Shown here piece by piece: positions 36,035 through 43,966 of a stretch of DNA of 64,000 bases. Source of the DNA: Tamlana sp. 2_MG-2023. GTDB lineage: Bacteria > Bacteroidota > Bacteroidia > Flavobacteriales > Flavobacteriaceae. Each line of letters starts with the position of its first letter. Position 1 is the first letter of the stretch. The position numbers and the translations under genes are program-made. The DNA is taken from the NCBI RefSeq assembly GCF_030548465.1, contig NZ_JAUOSF010000009.1, forward strand, positions 25,979 to 89,978, written 5' to 3'. The notes under the pieces are model-generated. The model was not told the origin of the DNA. It did no database searches and saw nothing but the letters and a program-made list of their open reading frames with translations.

Positions 36035-36042
36035 CAAATGTA
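36035..36042 (-). promoter_or_regulatory. -7 box for FKBP gene 2
   Basis: The minus strand reads TACATTTG, ending 25 bases before the ATG at 36009. Confidence 0.5.
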
Positions 36043-36113
36043 ACAAAATTATAGAGACTAAAAAAAAGAAAATAACATAGAGAAAATAGGTTTGAAAAGT
36101 TTCAATTAGACAT

Positions 36114-36203
36114 AAAAAAACTGTCCACCCCTATGAAGTAGACGAACAGTTTTTATCTAACCAAACATTTTATATGAAAAACGAACCACTGTTTTACATT
36201 AAC
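36114..36203 (-). ncRNA. putative small RNA, copy 1
   Basis: No protein explains this stretch. On the minus strand a CAACTTTG -7 box (36208-36215) is followed by about 90 nt ending in a hairpin (arms AACTGTTC and GGACAGTT) and a run of seven T. The 60 bases at 36157-36216 match 57 of 60 bases at 37762-37821 in copy 2. The terminator stem differs between copies yet still pairs. The T-run is longer on the minus strand than on the plus strand, which sets the direction. It lies upstream of, and in the same direction as, FKBP gene 2. Not known to be expressed; inferred from layout and duplication. Confidence 0.62.
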
Positions 36204-36207
36204 ACCG

Positions 36208-36286
36208 CAAAGTTGCATTAAGTGAGAAACTAATTATATGATAAATGTCATAAACCCCTGAAAACACAGTTAAAAATAGGTTAAAA
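36208..36286 (-). promoter_or_regulatory. promoter region of small RNA copy 1
   Basis: In upstream order on the minus strand: direct repeat TTTTAAC-N4-TTTTAAC (36269-36286), 17 bases, dyad ATGACATTTATCAT (36238-36251), 22 bases, -7 box CAACTTTG (36208-36215). No TTG -33 element is present. The dyad centre is about 37 bases from the end of the box, i.e. near -41 from the expected start, the usual place for a Crp/Fnr-type activator. All spacings match copy 2 exactly. Confidence 0.6.
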
Positions 36287-36641
36287 AAAAATAAAATGAT
36301 TTAAACTTAACACGTGTATTTATAAAAAAATGAAATGGGCTTTAATTATAATTCCCAAAAACATGTGACTTTAATTATTAAAATTCTATAATGGAACTTG
36401 AATCTATTTCTATTGCATACTCCTAGATTTATGAATGTTAAAGTTTAACATAATATTAAGAGATTTGATAAAATAATGTATATTTCCAGCAACAAATACA
36501 CCATAACCTATCTCAAAGATATTCTATGAATAATCTTACAAGGTTAAAAGTCCAAATCAACCAACCAAAGTTCTTAAACATCTCAAAGCTTACCTCTAAA
36601 AAGCCGTGAGACCACTAGGTTCTTAAACTAAATTTGACATT
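36287..36641. other. AT-rich spacer upstream of the hydrolase gene
   Basis: No gene or clear RNA is visible. TATATTTC at 36479-36486 is one base off the TAnnTTTG box and could drive the hydrolase homologue at 36642. Confidence 0.3.
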
Positions 36642-37595
36642 ATGAATACATTATCTAAAATTAGTTGCCTGCTATTTTTTTTATTTTGTTTTACCCTAAG
36701 CTGGTCTCAAAGCCAAATTACTGAAAACCCATACAATATTGTAGACATTTATAACGCCACTAAACAGAACTTCGATGTAGCTGAAATGATTACACCCTTG
36801 AGTACCGAGGACATTAAGTACGACGAGAATATTGTTTACAAAAAAACAAACCAGAGAAAATTAGAATTAGATATCTACTCACCTTCAAAAAAATCTAAAA
36901 AACTAAGACCTGCCGTAATCTTACTTCACGGAGGCGGCTGGTTAACCGGCCAAAAAGAAAACCAACGCGTGATGGCACAACATCTCGCCTTAAATGGTTT
37001 TATAGGTGTTTCTGCATCTTATAGGCTAAGTTTAGAAGCGCGCTATCCGGCTGCCGTTTTCGATGTTAAAGATGCGATAAAGTGGGTTCGAAAAAACGCA
37101 AAAAAATATAAAATAAATCCTGATAAAATTGCTGTTTTAGGAGCCGATTCTGGAGGTCTGCTTGCCACCTTAGCAGGAACTACTTCTAAGCTTGAAATTT
37201 TCAGTACCAAGGAAGAGGTTTCTGATGAAATTCAAGCTGTTATAAATTTAGATGGTATGGTTTCCTTAGTGCATCGTGATGCCCCTCTAGAAAATAGTAT
37301 GGCCAGTATCTGGCTTAATGGATCACGTGATAAAAATGAAAAAGCTTGGAAAGACGCTTCTCCTCTACAATATGTTGGTGAAAAAAGTCCGCCAATGTTA
37401 TTTATTAACAGTACAAATTCAGAATTTCATGCTGGAAAAGATGACATGACCAGCCTTTTAAAAATATTTAACACTTATACCGAAACACGCACCATACCAA
37501 ACACCCCACCTGCATTTTGGCTAATGGATCCATGGTTTGAAATAACTCTTGATTATAGTATTAATTTTTTAAACAAAGTTTTCGAGCAGTCTTAA
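36642..37595 (+). CDS. exported alpha/beta hydrolase homologue (BD-FAE/esterase type), apparently inactive
   Basis: A 317-residue protein with a signal peptide (to about residue 22, ..TLSWSQS) and an esterase/lipase-like alpha/beta hydrolase fold. The oxyanion-hole motif is intact at H96-G-G-G-W100. At the nucleophile elbow the family's GGSAGG is replaced by G167-A-D169-S-G-G, putting Asp where Ser should be. Near the C-terminus the family's PHxFW is T-P-P290-A-F-W, so the catalytic His also appears lost. FHAGKDDM, which carries the acidic residue, is kept. The reading frame is otherwise intact. It may be a binding protein or have unusual chemistry. It sits between the two small-RNA cassettes. 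Confidence 0.8.
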   Translation: MNTLSKISCLLFFLFCFTLSWSQSQITENPYNIVDIYNATKQNFDVAEMITPLSTEDIKYDENIVYKKTNQRKLELDIYSPSKKSKKLRPAVILLHGGGWLTGQKENQRVMAQHLALNGFIGVSASYRLSLEARYPAAVFDVKDAIKWVRKNAKKYKINPDKIAVLGADSGGLLATLAGTTSKLEIFSTKEEVSDEIQAVINLDGMVSLVHRDAPLENSMASIWLNGSRDKNEKAWKDASPLQYVGEKSPPMLFINSTNSEFHAGKDDMTSLLKIFNTYTETRTIPNTPPAFWLMDPWFEITLDYSINFLNKVFEQS

Positions 37596-37718
37596 TAATA
37601 GTTTCTGGCTATTGGTTTTTAGCTACTTACGGGAAATCTGCGTCTGAAAATTTTCTCGTCGAACTTCGGTGATTTCCTTGACATATCTCTACGTATTAGC
37701 CATACGAAATTCTAGCAC
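37596..37718. other. spacer after the hydrolase gene
   Basis: I see no gene. There is no clear terminator for the hydrolase gene other than the small-RNA hairpin (37724-37758), which would also stop plus-strand transcription only weakly (three T). Confidence 0.3.
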
Positions 37719-37808
37719 AAAAAAAACTGTTCAGCCTTATGAAGGAGCTGAACAGTTTAAACTAACCAAACATTTTATATGAAAAACGAACCACCATTTT
37801 ACATTAAC
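37719..37808 (-). ncRNA. putative small RNA, copy 2
   Basis: Homologue of copy 1. The -7 box CAACTTTG (37813-37820) is followed by about 90 nt that end in a perfect 12-bp stem (37724-37735 with 37747-37758, arms AAACTGTTCAGC and GCTGAACAGTTT) and eight T on the minus strand. The conserved core 37762-37821 differs from copy 1 at three of 60 bases, while the hairpin stem differs more but keeps pairing. It lies between the hydrolase homologue and the envelope-protein genes. Direction, length and expression are inferred. Confidence 0.62.
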
Positions 37809-37812
37809 ACTG

Positions 37813-37891
37813 CAAAGTTGCGTAAAATGAAAATTCGATAACATGACAAATGTCATGAACCCGTACCAATGCTGTTAAAAATGAGTTAAAA
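37813..37891 (-). promoter_or_regulatory. promoter region of small RNA copy 2
   Basis: Direct repeat TTTTAAC-N4-TTTTAAC (37874-37891), 17 bases, perfect 6-bp dyad ATGACA-N2-TGTCAT (37843-37856, extendable by one C-G pair), 22 bases, box CAACTTTG (37813-37820). The order and spacing are identical to copy 1, although the sequences between the elements have drifted. Confidence 0.6.
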
Positions 37892-38078
37892 CAGAGTTTT
37901 TTCACACATAACTAAACACAATACAAATCTTCTACAAGCCAACTAAACTATTTCACACACCTCTTTTCACTTAATACTAGCGCAACAAGGGCCTTTTATA
38001 AAAATATTGAAAAAACAAAAAATATATTCAAATTTTAAAAATGTATCTTTAATATTGTGATACTTAAATTTCAAACTA
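37892..38078. other. spacer before the beta-barrel gene
   Basis: AT-rich and without a gene. TATCTTTA (38044-38051) is one base off a -7 box and could serve the gene at 38079. Confidence 0.3.
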
Positions 38079-38798
38079 ATGAAAAATACTTTTGCCCTCT
38101 TATTATTCAGCTTGATAACTTTAGGCGTTTATTCGCAAGAAAGTACTTCAAACCATAAAAATGAAATCGGGTTTGTTGTTACAGATTTAATAGATGGCTC
38201 CATACAATTGAGATATGAACGTTTAATAAGCGATCATTTCTCGATTGATTTAGGTTTAGGATACAAGGGCACAGACGGTATTGTTAAACTTTCCGGTTTA
38301 GATACTGAAAAAATTAAAACCAGTGACATCACCTATACAGGCGTTAAAGTAATCCCCGAAGTACGCTATTATCTAAATAATATTCGCCAAACAGGTATGA
38401 ATGGTTTTTATATGGGCGCGTATGTCAAGTACTCTGGTTTTAAATCTGATCTAGATGGCGAATACATTAATGATTCCGGTACAACTTACGATTTAGAATT
38501 TGATGCAAAAATAAACGTGACATCCGTAGGATTTATGATAGGTTATAAACTGCCAGTTACTAAAAAGTTTGCTATAGATTTTATGATAGCTGGGCCTGGA
38601 GCTGGTTTTTACAATTTCTCACTAAGTAACAAAAAGGACCTTCCAGATGAATTTTATGATGATTTAAATGAGGCCTTAGATAAATATAGCCTTTTCGACT
38701 TATTAAATAGTGATTTTAGATTTAGTCAAATTAAAAGGAGTTCAGATTTGAGACTACTTTCTTTTAGATATGGAATTACTGCAACCTATGCGTTTTAA
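38079..38798 (+). CDS. outer-membrane beta-barrel protein (DUF3575-like)
   Basis: A 239-residue exported protein; the signal peptide ends in ..LGVYSQ (about 20). Alternating hydrophobic strands suggest an 8-10-strand barrel (FSIDLGLGYKG, IKVIPEVRYYLNN, GFYMGAYVKYSGF, VGFMIGYKLPV), with the last strand ending FRYGITATYAF on an aromatic residue. This fits DUF3575/OmpA-barrel-type proteins. No binding function is visible. It is the first of three consecutive envelope genes. Confidence 0.75.
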   Translation: MKNTFALLLFSLITLGVYSQESTSNHKNEIGFVVTDLIDGSIQLRYERLISDHFSIDLGLGYKGTDGIVKLSGLDTEKIKTSDITYTGVKVIPEVRYYLNNIRQTGMNGFYMGAYVKYSGFKSDLDGEYINDSGTTYDLEFDAKINVTSVGFMIGYKLPVTKKFAIDFMIAGPGAGFYNFSLSNKKDLPDEFYDDLNEALDKYSLFDLLNSDFRFSQIKRSSDLRLLSFRYGITATYAF

Positions 38799-38868
38799 GG
38801 AATTAGTTCATTAACTTTCGAAACAAATAATTCCATTGGGTATTAAAAGTCAAACAAAACACCACAAC

Positions 38869-39606
38869 ATGAAAAAAACATTAATATTAGGCATCACTTT
38901 GTTTATAATTACAACTTCCTGCCAAGCTCAAGCTGCCTTATTCGCCCTCCTTTTTGGAGATAAAGTCGCTACTGAAAATTTTAATGTAAGCTTAGAGGCT
39001 GGTGGCACATTTATGGGATACACCAATTTAGATGATTCTGGAAGATCAAAAATGGGGATTAATTTTGGTATCGGGGGTAATATAAAACTAAACGAAAACT
39101 GGTTTGTTTGTCCGAATATATATTTCTTAGCTAAGCGTAATTTATTTCTAAATAACTTTTCATTAGATAGCGGTAATGCCAATCTCGATTCTGATTTCAG
39201 TAATGTACCTACAAGAGTAACCTTGGATTATATTGATGTTCCTATTTTCTTTTCTTATCAAACCAACAACAAAAAATACCGTTTTAGCTTAGCTCCACAA
39301 GTATCATTTCTGCAAAAATCTAGAGGTGAATTTCAAAGACCAGAAGGTGATTTTACCCAAAATTTTGATGGTTACACCAAAGATGTTGATTATGGCATGA
39401 TGGTAGATTTCGCCTATATCTTAGGTAAAGCACACAAAGGCAAAGGTCTACACATACATTTGAGATATTATTATGGATTTACTGATATTTTAAATGATCA
39501 AATTAGTACTGCAGATAACCGTTCTAATTATCTATCTTTACACCTTAGTTTGCCTTTTATAACAAATGAATTGGCAGAGAAAAACCTAGAATCTTATTCC
39601 GAATAA
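38869..39606 (+). CDS. PorT-like outer-membrane beta-barrel protein
   Basis: A 245-residue protein from the ATG at 38869; a TTG at 38836 upstream is rejected because the signal peptide begins at MKKTLILGITLFI. The export signal ends near TTSCQAQA; the Cys may be a lipobox, but the following residues look like ordinary cleavage. The remainder is a small beta-barrel (FNVSLEAGGTFMGYTNL, GINFGIGGNIKLNENWFVCP, LHIHLRYYYGFTDIL) as in PorT/outer-membrane-protein-beta-barrel families. Function is unknown. Confidence 0.75.
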   Translation: MKKTLILGITLFIITTSCQAQAALFALLFGDKVATENFNVSLEAGGTFMGYTNLDDSGRSKMGINFGIGGNIKLNENWFVCPNIYFLAKRNLFLNNFSLDSGNANLDSDFSNVPTRVTLDYIDVPIFFSYQTNNKKYRFSLAPQVSFLQKSRGEFQRPEGDFTQNFDGYTKDVDYGMMVDFAYILGKAHKGKGLHIHLRYYYGFTDILNDQISTADNRSNYLSLHLSLPFITNELAEKNLESYSE

Positions 39607-39633
39607 TAAAAATTTTAAATACCTTTTTACCGA

Positions 39634-40320
39634 ATGAAAAAAATTAATACGCTTGTACTAATCCTGGTTACTGTTTTAACATTACAATCATGCCACACTG
39701 CCAAAGTGCTAAATTCATGGAAAGCAGAAGGCTCTGTTGTAGATCTTTTCAAAACTAAAAATGTACTGGTTATAGGAAGAACAGCGAACACTCAAGGCCG
39801 TATTGCTTTTGAAGTAGAAATAGCCAATGCACTTAGAGCTAAGGGTGTTAAAAAAGTTACAGAAAGCTACACCAGAGCTCCTGAAATTCACCCAGAAGTT
39901 GAAATGAGCGAAGAGCGTGTTGCTTTTCTTAAAAGCATCTTAGATAGCGAAGGCTATAACGCCATTGTGATCACATCAATTAAAGACAAAAAACAAACCA
40001 TTACAGAATCATCAAACGGCGTTTACATGGGAATGGGCATGGGCTACGGCTACCCAGGTTACTACGGTGGTTTTTATGATTACTACAGAGCACCTTACGC
40101 TTATGGCGGGTACTACGGTTCTTTTGGTGGTTATATTCCAACATCAACTTCAACCTACGTTAGCACAGACTACGTTTTGGAAACTGTAGCTTATAATTTA
40201 GATGAGCCAGCAGACAAACAATTAGTTGCAGTCGTTACCACAGAATTAGACGACCCTAACGATGCTCAAAAAGCTGCTGAAAAATTAATACCGAAAATCG
40301 TGTATAGTTTGAATGAGTAA
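39634..40320 (+). CDS. conserved lipoprotein with Gly/Tyr-rich loop
   Basis: A 228-residue lipoprotein with Cys20 in TLQSC. The core (VLNSWKAEGSVVDLFKTKNV, LVIGRTANTQGRIAFEVEIA) resembles DUF4136-like envelope lipoproteins. A Gly/Tyr-rich insertion spans about residues 130-170 (MGMGMGYGYPGYYGGFYDYY). It has the same general design as the DUF4136 protein at 19929. It is followed by a strong terminator. Function is unknown. Confidence 0.75.
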   Translation: MKKINTLVLILVTVLTLQSCHTAKVLNSWKAEGSVVDLFKTKNVLVIGRTANTQGRIAFEVEIANALRAKGVKKVTESYTRAPEIHPEVEMSEERVAFLKSILDSEGYNAIVITSIKDKKQTITESSNGVYMGMGMGYGYPGYYGGFYDYYRAPYAYGGYYGSFGGYIPTSTSTYVSTDYVLETVAYNLDEPADKQLVAVVTTELDDPNDAQKAAEKLIPKIVYSLNE

Positions 40321-40341
40321 AACTTAGCACAAAATTTATAT

Positions 40342-40380
40342 AAAAGTCCTTTGAAGATGTATCTTCAAAGGACTTTTTTT
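40342..40380 (+). terminator. terminator after the envelope gene cluster
   Basis: AAAAGTCCTTTGAAGAT and ATCTTCAAAGGACTTTTTTT form a perfect 17-bp stem with a T7 tail. Confidence 0.95.
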
Positions 40381-40506
40381 ATCCCGTACACTTTATTTTT
40401 TTAGAAAGGCAGATTAAAATAGTAAGAAAATTATCTTTTTTTAACATGTCACACTAGCTAAAATTAAAATTTTATGTACATTTAAACTATTAATTAATTC
40501 CTCTAT

Positions 40507-41568
40507 ATGAAAACAAAAAATACCTTTCAGGCCATAATTCTTGCCGTAGTTTTAGTTATTACTACTAGCTGTAATTCTAATGTTAATAAAGAAACAACTA
40601 CAACCACTGAAGTAGAAACTACAACAGAAGTTAAAGATCCTCTTCCATCCTGGGCGGAAGGCAAAACTAAAGAATCCATCAAATCATACGTAACAGATGT
40701 CACCACTGAAGGCAGCTCGAACTTTATTCCAGTTGCAGACCGTATTGCTACTTTCGATAATGACGGAACTTTATGGAGTGAACAACCAGCCTATTTTCAA
40801 CTTTTCTTCGCGATTTCCAGAATTAAAGATTTAGCTCCAGAACATCCAGAGTGGAAAAACAAACAACCATATAAAGCAGTTCTTGAAAATGACATGAAGT
40901 CTTTGATGGCTTCAGGTGAAAAAGGACTGATTGAAATTGTAATGACAACACATGCAGGAATGACTGCTGAAGCATTTGAAAAAGTTGTAAAAGATTGGTT
41001 CACTAAGGACACGCATCCTCGTTTTAAGAAGCCTTTTAACACTTTAATATTTCAGCCCATGCTAGAGCTTTTGGACTATTTACGTGCTAACGACTTTAAA
41101 ACCTACATCGTTTCTGGAGGTGGTGTAGAGTTTATGCGTCCTTGGGTTGAAGAAGCTTATGGTATACCAAAAGAACAAGTTGTTGGTAGTAGCATAAAAA
41201 CTGAATTTGTTATGGAAAATGGTAAAGCACAAATTAAAAGATTACCAGCTATCGATTTTATAGATGACAAAGCAGGAAAACCTGTTGGCATCAACAAATT
41301 CATAGGAAAAAAACCTGTATTTACAGCAGGAAATTCCGATGGCGATTTACAAATGATGCAATACGGCGATTCTAACAAATACCCATCTTTCCAACTTTAT
41401 GTACACCATACGGATGCCGAAAGAGAATGGGCTTACGATAGAGAGTCTCACATCGGCCAGTTTAATAAAGGACTGGATTACGCTACAGAAAACGGTTGGA
41501 CCATTATCGATATGAAGAAAGACTGGAAAGTTATTTACCCATTTCAGTTGAACGAAACTAAAAACTAA
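40507..41568 (+). CDS. HAD-family phosphatase lipoprotein
   Basis: A 353-residue exported HAD hydrolase. The lipoprotein signal ends at Cys22 (ITTSC), followed by a Thr/Glu-rich tether. Motif I is F-D84-N-D86-G-T-L with both catalytic Asp. Motif II Ser is in TYIVSGGGVEF. The C-terminal motif with Gly-Asn-Ser-Asp-Gly-Asp (FTAGNSDGDLQMM) supplies the magnesium ligands. It resembles phosphoserine-phosphatase-like HADs but is periplasmic. It ends six bases before the MoxR gene and so may be the first gene of the Bat operon. Substrate unknown. Confidence 0.88.
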   Translation: MKTKNTFQAIILAVVLVITTSCNSNVNKETTTTTEVETTTEVKDPLPSWAEGKTKESIKSYVTDVTTEGSSNFIPVADRIATFDNDGTLWSEQPAYFQLFFAISRIKDLAPEHPEWKNKQPYKAVLENDMKSLMASGEKGLIEIVMTTHAGMTAEAFEKVVKDWFTKDTHPRFKKPFNTLIFQPMLELLDYLRANDFKTYIVSGGGVEFMRPWVEEAYGIPKEQVVGSSIKTEFVMENGKAQIKRLPAIDFIDDKAGKPVGINKFIGKKPVFTAGNSDGDLQMMQYGDSNKYPSFQLYVHHTDAEREWAYDRESHIGQFNKGLDYATENGWTIIDMKKDWKVIYPFQLNETKN

Positions 41569-41573
41569 ACATT

Positions 41574-42542
41574 ATGACACCATTTGAATCCGTTTCGGCT
41601 TTAAAAGCGCAAATGTCGAAATCCATAATCGGACAAGAAAAACTGATAGACACTATCGTGCTTGTTTTACTTGCTGATGGCAATATGTTACTTGAAGGCT
41701 TGCCGGGATTGGCAAAAACAAGAGCGATAAATGCCTTGTCTAAAAACTTAGATTGTGGTTTAAGTCGTATACAATTTACACCAGATTTATTACCATCGGA
41801 TATTACAGGAACTGAAATTTATTTACCCAATGAAACCGAGAAATTCATGTTTCAACAAGGGCCCATCTTCAGTAATTTGATTCTAGCTGATGAAATCAAT
41901 AGAGCGCCAGCAAAAGTACAATCTGCATTACTGGAAGCCATGGAAGAACGCCAAGTTACCGTTTCTGGTAAAACCTATAAAATGGAAGACTTGTTTATGG
42001 TCATGGCGACTCAAAACCCTATTGAACAAGAAGGCACCTATCCGCTACCCGAAGCTCAAATGGACCGTTTTTTAGTGCATACTATTATAGGTTATCCTGA
42101 TGATGACGCCGAACTAGAAATCATGCGCCTTAATAAAAGAGAAGCAGCTCCAGATACTGCTAAAGAAATTTTAAAAACCATTCCGCAGCAAGCCATATTT
42201 GATGCTAGAAAAGAAATTTCGAAAATAAAAGTGTCCGAAGACATGGAAAAATATATGGTGAGCCTAATTTCTGCCAGTCGTTACCCTGAAAAATATGATG
42301 CCGAGCTTGATAAACTTATTGATTTCGGTGCAAGTCCTAGAGGAACCATCGCTTTAGATCGTTGCAGCCGCGTTCATGCTTGGATGCAAGGTCGTGATTT
42401 TGTAACTCCGGAAGATATTCATGGGGTTATAAAAGATGTTTTACGTCACCGTATCGCTGTAAGCTATAAAGGAAGAGCTGAAGGCACAACGCCCGATCAA
42501 ATTATAGATAAACTTATTGAAGTTGTGGCTGTAGTGGCTTAA
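41574..42542 (+). CDS. MoxR-type AAA+ ATPase
   Basis: A 322-residue AAA+ ATPase of the MoxR family. Walker A is G42-L-P-G-L-A-K48-T49, Walker B is LILADEINRAPAKVQSALLE, and sensor 1 is MATQNPIEQEGTYPLPEAQ. It probably remodels or loads cofactors onto the VWA proteins encoded downstream. It is the regulatory ATPase of the Bat operon: the DUF58 gene follows after 11 bases. Confidence 0.95.
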   Translation: MTPFESVSALKAQMSKSIIGQEKLIDTIVLVLLADGNMLLEGLPGLAKTRAINALSKNLDCGLSRIQFTPDLLPSDITGTEIYLPNETEKFMFQQGPIFSNLILADEINRAPAKVQSALLEAMEERQVTVSGKTYKMEDLFMVMATQNPIEQEGTYPLPEAQMDRFLVHTIIGYPDDDAELEIMRLNKREAAPDTAKEILKTIPQQAIFDARKEISKIKVSEDMEKYMVSLISASRYPEKYDAELDKLIDFGASPRGTIALDRCSRVHAWMQGRDFVTPEDIHGVIKDVLRHRIAVSYKGRAEGTTPDQIIDKLIEVVAVVA

Positions 42543-42553
42543 ATCCTTTTCCT

Positions 42554-43492
42554 ATGAAATCTCCCAAGCCTATTGATAACACAAATGTATTTCTTACTCT
42601 TGAACATCTTTTGAAGTTTGAGCTGATAAGTTCTATCATTAATTTTGGCTCTGGAAAACAAAAATCGAACAGTGTTTTATCTGGTCGTTATGCCTCAAAG
42701 TTAAGAGGTCGTGGTTTAGATTTTGAAGAGTCTCGCCCATATGTTTTAGGTGATGATATTAGAAAAATTGATTGGAAGGTTACTGCAAAAACAGGCGGTA
42801 CACACACTAAAATATTTACCGAAGAAAAAGAAAAACCAGCCTTTATATATGTAGACCAAACCGCTAGTATGGGTTTTGGTTCTCAGAAAAAAACAAAGTC
42901 GGTTGTCGCCGGAGAGCTCGCCTCTATTCTAGCCCATAAAATAAAAAAAGGTGGCGATCGTGTTGGTGGCATGATAAATTCTGGAAAAACTTACGAGGTG
43001 GTAACACCTAAAAGAGATCCAAGAAATATTATTTACTTTCTACAGAAAATAATTGAAGCCAATCAGAAGATTTACACACAAGAACCTTTCGAATTTGAAG
43101 ACAATCTAACAGAAATCATTTCAAAAATAAACAACATTGTCACACATGATTATGTGGTTTTCATTATTAGTGATTTCCGAAGATATAGTGCTTCTGTTGT
43201 ACAATATTTAAGTCAGCTAGCGCTGCATAATGATTTGGTGCTTATTAAGGTCTATGATGACATGGAAGAACAATTTCCTGATGAAAAATTCACCATAACC
43301 AATACAACGCATCAAATTAACCTTAACGGAAAAAACAAAAAACTGAATAAGGAACTTAAAGATACGTTTGAAACGGATTATAAAAATTTTAAAGCTGAAT
43401 TGGAAAAATACCAAATCAATATTTTTAAAGTCAACACCACCGACCCGGTTGAAGATCAACTTATAGACGTGTTTAGTAATTATAATAGATAA
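42554..43492 (+). CDS. DUF58 domain protein of the Bat operon
   Basis: A 312-residue cytoplasmic protein. The DUF58 signature is RPYVLGDDIRKIDWKVTAKT, and a VWA-like fold follows, with the MIDAS-type stretch FIYVDQTASMGF (D-Q-T-A-S). It forms a unit with MoxR and the VWA proteins. Its stop is directly followed by the ATG of the DUF4381 gene. Confidence 0.95.
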   Translation: MKSPKPIDNTNVFLTLEHLLKFELISSIINFGSGKQKSNSVLSGRYASKLRGRGLDFEESRPYVLGDDIRKIDWKVTAKTGGTHTKIFTEEKEKPAFIYVDQTASMGFGSQKKTKSVVAGELASILAHKIKKGGDRVGGMINSGKTYEVVTPKRDPRNIIYFLQKIIEANQKIYTQEPFEFEDNLTEIISKINNIVTHDYVVFIISDFRRYSASVVQYLSQLALHNDLVLIKVYDDMEEQFPDEKFTITNTTHQINLNGKNKKLNKELKDTFETDYKNFKAELEKYQINIFKVNTTDPVEDQLIDVFSNYNR

Positions 43493-43966
43493 ATGCTGCA
43501 AGACAAAAACATAGAACTAAGTCCTATTATGGAGCCTGCTCCTATTCCATTTACCATGGATACCTTGGGTTGGAAAATTGTGTTTTTCCTCCTATTTATC
43601 CTCATTTCATATATCGCCTATAAGTTATATGTTAAATATAAGCATAACGCCTACCGCCGAGAAGCTGTTTCTCAAATTATGGTATTAAAAACCCAAAATA
43701 AAGAAACTACAAGTTCGCTAATCTCGCAAGTCATGTTTTTAATTAAACAAACCGCATTGCAAACTTATAATAGAAAAGAAGTCGCTGCTTTGCAAGGAGA
43801 AAACTGGCTAGCTTTTTTAGATAAAAAATTACATAAACCCTACTATTTAAAACATCAAGAAATTATTGCTTCTGCCATTTATAAAAATGAATTTAATAAT
43901 AAAGGGGCATTCAATTTTAATGAATTTGCCGAAACGAGTATAACTTGGATTAAAAAACATGCCTGA
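43493..43966 (+). CDS. DUF4381 membrane protein
   Basis: A 157-residue protein. One transmembrane helix (about 24-42, LGWKIVFFLLFILISYIAYK) follows a short N-terminal tail (PIMEPAPIPF). The cytoplasmic part (LALVKQTALQTYNRKEVAAL-like region and NWLAFLDKKL) matches DUF4381. This gene is typical of Bat operons in Proteobacteria and less regular in Bacteroidota, where BatC and BatE are more common. It overlaps the VWA gene by eight bases. Confidence 0.88.
   Translation: MLQDKNIELSPIMEPAPIPFTMDTLGWKIVFFLLFILISYIAYKLYVKYKHNAYRREAVSQIMVLKTQNKETTSSLISQVMFLIKQTALQTYNRKEVAALQGENWLAFLDKKLHKPYYLKHQEIIASAIYKNEFNNKGAFNFNEFAETSITWIKKHA

Noticed and set aside
36174..36221. Plus-strand 15-codon frame inside small-RNA copy 1, with a 20-codon counterpart at 37779-37841 (both start MKNEP)
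   Set aside because: The frames differ in length, one of the three core changes replaces Leu by Pro, no plus-strand promoter box precedes them, and the conserved promoter and terminator point to the minus strand.
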